64,000 nt of DNA from Rhizoclosmatium globosum. Its lineage: Eukaryota; Chytridiomycota; Chytridiomycetes; Chytridiales; Chytriomycetaceae. The DNA lies in assembly GCA_002104985.1 (NCBI GenBank), contig MCGO01000166.1, positions 20,570 through 84,569 of the forward strand. Direction: 5' to 3'. Position numbers and translations under genes: made by a program. Below, one piece after another: positions 58,641 through 64,000 of this stretch. Below the pieces are notes generated by a model. That model was not told the origin of the DNA. It did not search any database and saw nothing but the letters and a program-made list of their open reading frames with translations. Within the stretch, counting starts at the first letter, position 1, and every line of letters starts with the position of its first letter.

Positions 58641-58710
58641 AGAGCTGTATGACAATGAGAATCAGAAGATTGCCAATTCAATCAGAATTGTCGCGAAACA
58701 CTTTCCGCCC

Positions 58711-59826
58711 ATGGATTCCACAGGTTTCCGTAATACAAACGAGGACCAAAGTTTGGATTTCTTGGAGTCCATTGAATCTTCGCCGGGAAACGAGGTTTGG
58801 AATCAGATTCTGACTGTTGTCCTAATCATTCAAGTTTAGACAATGGCAAAGCCTTCTGTTGGTCAATCACCAACTCTTGTTCAACATCACTTATTGAATA
58901 TCAAAGCCTTCAAACTGAACCCTTTAATTGCGACCAAAAATGATACAACGTCATTTAAATTAGCGACTTCGGAGGTATGTTGATGACTGGTCGATTTATC
59001 ATCCTCATAAGCGATATATATCAGAATATCACTGCCATATTGCTGCTAGGAAGGTCGCCGACAATTCCAAAGGCTCAACTGCTCGTAACTACAGCTCCCG
59101 CAAAGGTGACATCATGGATTGCTCTGTATCAACAAAAGCGCCCAGGTTTTGATCCGACTGGACATGTAAAGAGAATCAAGGCGAAGCTTAAAAGGTTTAC
59201 GAGACTACACCATATTGCACAAGAATCAAGTGACTCAGTCCTTATACCTGAAGCTCTTGAACTTGCCTTTTTCACCCATATGATTACTCCACTGTCGTAT
59301 GACAAAGTACTTCACGTTCATCATACTGGTTTGCCATATTTACTCGGGTCTGGTCAATTAGCTAAGGTACTACGAGGCGTTGCACAAAAATTTAAATCGA
59401 TAAATGGTCTGGATATTATTGATGGGCAGATATACATTCCTTATATTCTGGAGGCGGAGTTTTTACACTTAGTTGCCCCTAATATCAAAGCTTATAAGGA
59501 CTCCAAACAAGCGGAAAAGGCTGGGTTCTTGCATAATTGCGGGGATTGTACTGAAAGGTTTGTCGATAAACGTGGTCTTTTGAATCACATCCGCCAATAT
59601 CACAAACCATGCAACGTTACGTTCATTAATGCAACGAAGAAAGGTAAGCAGAGTAATTTTTAAACACGCTTTTCACACGCCACTCAATCCAGTCATTCAA
59701 AGAAATCCTGACGGAACTTTGACTTGTCCATGCAGGAAATTTACCGGGCCTACTGCCTCGTCTGTCGCACTTCATTCAGCCAAGTGTCTTGGTTTCGCTC
59801 CATCTGTCCGCAGTGGAAAAGTTTAA
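58711..59826 (+). CDS. Zinc-finger protein, unknown family
   Basis: Exons 58711-58794, 58840-58974, 59025-59643 and 59693-59826 total 972 nt, one frame of 323 codons plus TAA. Donors are GTTTGG, GTATGT and GTAAGC. The N-terminus is short and acidic (MDSTGFRNTNEDQSLDFLES). The middle is helical and basic (FDPTGHVKRIKAKLKRFTR). A canonical C2H2 finger spans CGDCTERFVDKRGLLNHIRQYH (C-x2-C-x12-H-x4-H) and a second, C-x1-C-x13-H-x3-C element follows in the last exon (CPCRKFTG...LHSAKC). A nucleic-acid-binding role is likely. It sits between repeat arrays but appears intact and single copy here. Confidence 0.78.
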
Positions 59827-61120
59827 ATGACGATTTTAGTTAAATAATAAGAAATTATCCAGTCGTTCTTTTTTGCATTCAAATTTACGCCAGTCCCAAT
59901 GTCATTACAATCCGCCACCTTCCGCTATCCTTCAAGTACACACGGAGTAGAGTCGCCCACTCAATGTTAAGATGTTTATTCTGTTCGCTGTGTATTGAAA
60001 TAAGTGACTTCTCGTCGCGTCAACTCCATGATCTAACACAGTGAAGTCTACTTAGGGGCCCACTCTCGGGAAATGATCAACTTTACACTCTACAGCAATT
60101 TCATCAAGCGTCAAAAGTCGGTAATAGTTCATCTTCTTACTACTGATTATTATAATATAAAGGTCGCCGATCAACCACCAGTCAGCTATACCGTTCACCA
60201 TTGTGGCCTAATGTACAGACGCGAATAAAGAACAGGTATTAAGCAGTTCTTGGACTCCTCAAAAATAACCACTGAGTAGTCCAATGTTGTTCTGTATCCG
60301 ATCTCATCATAACTGTTCCAAGATTTGAATCTTGGGCTCTCTAACTCTTGCTTGCAAGACGAGAGGCCAATTTTCAAAGTTTGGGGCAGGAGCTCTGTGT
60401 TACGTGTTCTTGTAAGTGTGACGCAGTACAAAGCCCACATCTAAACTGTAAATCAGTTCCACGCACAGTTCATTTCAGATTATCGAGTTCTTCTTCTGCA
60501 ATGCCGTCCGACTTTTGTTTACTTTTCATTTCCTTGCGGCTCCTGCTTGCGGGTACGTTAAAAGATCAAATGTTTGAAGTTGGAGAAGAAGGAACTCAAA
60601 TTGAATAAATATAAATATAAAAATATGTATGGCAGAATTATGTTATATAATTCATCCAAATTCAACACTGAAGGTTTGTCTGAAGGTCAACTTAAAGTTG
60701 GCAAGAGCGGCACAACGTGAAGCTGTCCCGAAGACTGGACTTGAACGCGTCATTGGAACTAATTTAAACAAAGTTGAACATACTTGAAGTCAAGACCACT
60801 AATTTTATTACAATACCACTCTAGTTCACTCAACAGTACCATAACATCGAAGAGGTACTTATCTTAGAGACTTCATCCTTTCCTGTCAACTATTCCAGCC
60901 TCCAACTGTTTCCAAATGCATCTTTTATTCGCCTCATTAGTTGGAATCACTAGAAAATTGAAAAGCAAAATACAGTGGGAGGGAATTGAAAGATAGTGTC
61001 CTCATGGAGTCCTGTCAATGGAGTCAACTTCGTTCAAGACTTATCACGTCGTTACCTTGTTTCAGTTTTCCCTCCAACAGCTACTGAATTAATTATGCAC
61101 TAAATTCCTTCGATTCAGAC
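59827..61120. other. Interval with no supported gene
   Basis: A short plus-strand frame near 60500 (MPSDFCLLFISLRLLLAG) resembles a signal peptide followed by a donor-like GTACGT, but has no second exon I can trust. A perfect 8-bp hairpin (CCAAGATT/AATCTTGG) lies at about 60317-60335. No tRNA structure could be completed around it. Confidence 0.35.
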
Positions 61121-61880
61121 TTAATTCCAGGTTGTTATGATCAAGATGGGTGTCATAACAAACTGGAATATGGAATGAATCGACTGAAGTCTGGTATCAT
61201 TCAAATCGGGAGGTGTCGGAGGGAAAGGGGATGGAAACGAGAAGTTGATTGGAGGTCTGGGTCGTATTATACGATGATCTGGTGAGTTGGGAAGAAGTGG
61301 TCATATAAAAATGAGGAGAAAAAATTTTCAAATTACCAGCAAGATGAGACACAACCCAGACACACTTCAATCGATGATCGGATTTGTAATTGACTCTTCT
61401 GCCACAACATGATAGATTCCAACGTGTCGGCACTATTACGACTGGCGCAACTAATAACATTTGAAGTAGCATTTGTGCGTAAGAAGCGTCTTGGTACAAT
61501 ATGGCATATGCCAGAATTCAGGCTGTACGGTCGACTAGTGCTCATGAGTTTCAAAATATAGCACAAATCAATCTTTGGACGCCATCAGCACGTCACTAAA
61601 GAAGCAGAATACAATCCAGATGATATCTGATATAATAGATCTAATATCAAGTGCATCCGACTTTCTATCGACTAAAATACATTGATTCGGTGCTATTCGA
61701 GGGAATCCTACAGTGACAGTTGACGAGGGGAGAGCCACCAATCAACATTACTGAATCAAAAGCTTCAATTTGTAGTATCATTTGAGCCAAAGTTTTCTCC
61801 TAATCAACAATTATCAGTATCACAGTATCATCAACATAGCTGGCTACAGGTTTCGAGACTCCAATAAGACAATTTCGAGT
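61120..61880. repeat. Third copy of the 7900-8680 segment
   Basis: From about 61128 (aggttgttatgatcaagatgg) it is collinear with 7905-8660 and 43795-44560 but more diverged. It includes the minus-strand exon-like frame (61197-61566) with a small in-frame deletion. The remainder of the 8.4-kb unit is absent here. 61880-62510 contains no supported gene. Confidence 0.7.
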
Positions 61881-62513
61881 TATCATTTGATACGCATGGA
61901 AAGTTTGGTAATGCTGTAGTAGGTTTCCTGGAGATTCAAGCGGCGTCCAAAGTGACAGCTTAATTTCATGTCACTTGAAGAAAGGTGAGACCGCTTCGGA
62001 TCACTGATATACGCAATATACGGTCCACGGTTGTGGGCATTCGACAACAACCCAGCACTTGTGACGTCGCGTTTCCAGGTAGGCGTAGGTGAGTTTCGAA
62101 GGACTAATCAAACGACGTCTAATATGCGATCGACAGCTGATAAGAGGGTTTGTCGAATAGAAAGTTTCCAGTTCCAAGATTGCTTGAGTTGATGAATGCA
62201 TTCGTCAGTCCGCTTTGTCGCGTCACAAAATGGTGTTGGAGTGTTGGAGTCACTGTAGCTTAACGTTTTCGACGTGAGGAGCATTGACACTTGACCTGAA
62301 TGGGTGATGTGGTGCGTGTTCAGTCTTTTCAGGGTTGTGTGTTGAAGTAAACTGACCCAGTCGGAGAATACAGGTAAAGTCAACGGTCTTTCAAGTCTTT
62401 TGCTGGATGCACCAAAGAGTGCATGAAGCTGTGGCCGTGCAGTTGATTCAGGTGGCGAACACACAGTTTGGGTAGGTCAAAACAAAATGATTTATTTTTA
62501 GGTTTATCGCATC

Positions 62514-63259
62514 CAGGCTGATACGGCAGCGCGCATATTGTATACTGGAAGGACTTCGTGATCGGCAACTCCAGTCAATAAAATCATTACCCGTCCCGGA
62601 ACAGCGTCGACAGTCTGTTCACCCCCAAGGGACGGATACTTTCAATCCTCTCCCACATTCAGTTCGTTCTCATCTGTAAGGTACACGACAACAGTTACGC
62701 GTCTATTGGTATCAAGTAAGTAACGGTGTCGAGTCTTGCCTACAGGAAACGCATCACGGTGCCTTTCACAGTGTCCCCCATTTCCTTTATAAACTGCAAG
62801 TTGAATCTCGACCCCACCCTTCAACTTGATTGCCTGCCCTAAATCCCTTTAATCACCCTGTCCCTGATGCAGCCACTTGATGACACCATATCTTGCTTTT
62901 CTGTCTCTGAATGGATCACCTCCATGCAGACCAGAGCAGCAACTCAACCAACCCGCAACCTGCCAGACCTCTGCAACGACCCCCAGATCAACAAGTCCAT
63001 CAATGTACACGAATCCGAGCTGATACAGTGGCTCCAAGTGCTCTTGTTTCAGGCAGGACTTCCAGCTTGAACAGGCGCCGGGCAATCAGCAGCGAGTCCT
63101 CTTCGGCATCCATCCAACATGGCCAATAGTTCCGTTTCGGGAATGTCTTCGCCGACCTGAGACCTCGTCCTCCATTTCATCTTGATTGTAGTCGTCAAAG
63201 TCAAAGTCAAAGTCGTCGTTCTGTTTCAGTTTGAGGTCGTCGTACTCGTCGCCCGTCAT
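62514..63259 (-). pseudogene. 2-oxoglutarate/Fe(II) prolyl-hydroxylase-like gene, decayed
   Basis: From ATG 63259 (MTGDEYDDLKLKQNDDFDFD) there is an acidic leader, then pieces in shifting frames: GEDIPETELLAML, EEDSLLIARRLFKLEVLP, LYQLGFVYIDGLVDL, and RKARYGVIKWLHQ. The catalytic segment follows: IQLAVYKGNGGHCERHRDAF (with the H-x-D iron ligands) and RRVTVVVYLTDEN. The final segment has VPGRVMILLTGVADHEVLPV, with the second iron-binding His, and NMRAAVSAW, with the Arg that binds the 2-oxoglutarate carboxylate, ending in TAA 62514. Order and spacing match prolyl 4-hydroxylase/EGLN-type oxygenases. Frame changes near 63085-63110, stops near 62850, and an in-frame TGA near 62643 (after VGED) break it, although all catalytic residues remain. 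Confidence 0.72.
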
Positions 63260-63439
63260 TTCAGCGTCCTTATTTTGGTGGCTGAAGCGTAAGTGTGCAC
63301 GATGCGGTCCTTGAGCATTGTTGCCAGTTGGTGGTTCAAGAGAGAGACCAAACCTAAATCGTCGCGGACGGCACCCGCTTCGCCTCCGCCATAGTCGACA
63401 ACATATTATAGGCTTGTGTTGAGGAAGGGGCGGAGCTAC

Positions 63440-63880
63440 GAGGGATGGTGATTAACACACCGAACTCATTGGCAAAGTTGGAACAGCAAAGTTGGAACAG
63501 GGAACTGGAAAGTGAGTTTGGTGAGTGGTTCACGTTTTCGGCCGGGTTTATTCAATTTACGACAGATTTTTCCTTACGCTTTGAATCATTCAATAGCGTA
63601 CTGAACGTATTGGCGGAGTTGGGACGGGGAGCTGGAAAGTGAAGTTGGTAGTGATTTGCTTTTTCGGCCACCTTTACTCAATTTACAACTTACAGGCCTC
63701 TCGTTGAGCGTAGATTTGTTTATTAACATACAGAACTCATAGGCGGAGTTGGAACGGGGAGTTGGAGTTGAGGTTGGTGAGTTGGTTTGCTTTTTCGACC
63801 GGGTTTATTCAATTTACAGCTTATAGCTCTCTCCTTACGCGTAGTATCATTCAATAACGTACCAAAGAAGAATCATCGAT
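63440..63880 (+). repeat. Array of three 130-bp exon/intron-like units
   Basis: Donor-like GTGAGTGG, GTAGTGAT and GTGAGTTGG near 63518, 63645 and 63775. Acceptors TTTACGACAG, TTTACAACTTACAG and TTTACAGCTTATAG follow about 45-50 bp later. Just upstream, 63360-63410 matches the IVADGTRFASAIVDNI-type end piece of family A, as in A7. Confidence 0.7.
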
Positions 63881-64000
63881 TGCAAAACTGTCACCGATGG
63901 ACAGAATGGCTAAGTACTGATCGCACACTCGCACTCACTCGATAACCTAAGCCTTGATTCAGAATGCACGCCCTCACCACACAACATCCCTTCTCCTCCT
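63880..64000 (+). repeat. Start of another family A copy at the window edge
   Basis: gcactcactcgataacct and the following cttgattcagaatgcacgc match 56490-56550, the lead of copy A7. The copy is cut off by the window end. Confidence 0.6.

Noticed and set aside
60310..60345. tRNA T-arm-like hairpin
   Set aside because: The stem pairs but the loop length does not fit a T-arm, and no acceptor, D or anticodon arm could be built around it.
1..64000. Telomere repeat tracts
   Set aside because: No TTAGGG-like run was seen on either strand; the subtelomere idea rests only on repeat content.

Overview
This is eukaryotic nuclear DNA, probably from a fungus. Protein-coding genes are split by short introns of about 45-65 bp with GTAAGT-like donors and CAG/TAG acceptors, and spliced reading frames can be followed exactly across several junctions. 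I cannot name the species. The window is dominated by duplicated, decaying and tandemly repeated DNA, as in a subtelomere or other rearranging compartment, with unique genes in islands between.

Unique gene islands: a nuclear-type protein of unknown function (17162-18047, minus); an RRM protein with a long valine-periodic tail (25354-27520, minus); a kinase-like remnant (36262-36775, plus); a divergent cyclin (37738-39218, plus, eight exons in frame); a two-RRM protein (49685-50820, plus, four exons in frame); a zinc-finger protein (58711-59826, plus, four exons in frame); and a decayed 2-oxoglutarate/Fe(II) prolyl-hydroxylase-like gene (62514-63259, minus).

Repeated part: an approximately 8.4 kb segmental duplication (about 3953-12310 and 39840-48280) carries an acidic protein gene, a coiled-coil gene and smaller exons. 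The acidic gene is open in copy 1 and frameshifted in copy 2. A second duplicated module, minus strand, holds broken DNA polymerase delta catalytic-subunit genes (705-1850, 18975-19400, 52813-54735), each followed by a 207-bp tandem repeat with splice-site-like borders. At least seven degenerate copies of an unrecognised Pro-rich/acidic family ('family A') lie on the plus strand, several followed by arrays of about 130 bp units that look like alternating exon and intron.

Tandem arrays: a 201-bp satellite (20342-24453, about 20.6 units, with an 804-bp higher-order repeat), 145-bp (51030-51860), 139-bp (33545-33985), 207-bp (54735-55955), about 130-bp (32270-33030, 57960-58640, 63440-63880) and about 140-bp (24640-25115) arrays. 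A terminal-inverted-repeat hairpin element occurs four times.

The genes do not form a pathway. The main biology is turnover of a repeat-rich compartment: partial duplication of a housekeeping polymerase gene, mosaic duplication, C-to-T-type decay, and tandem growth of units carrying splice-like signals.
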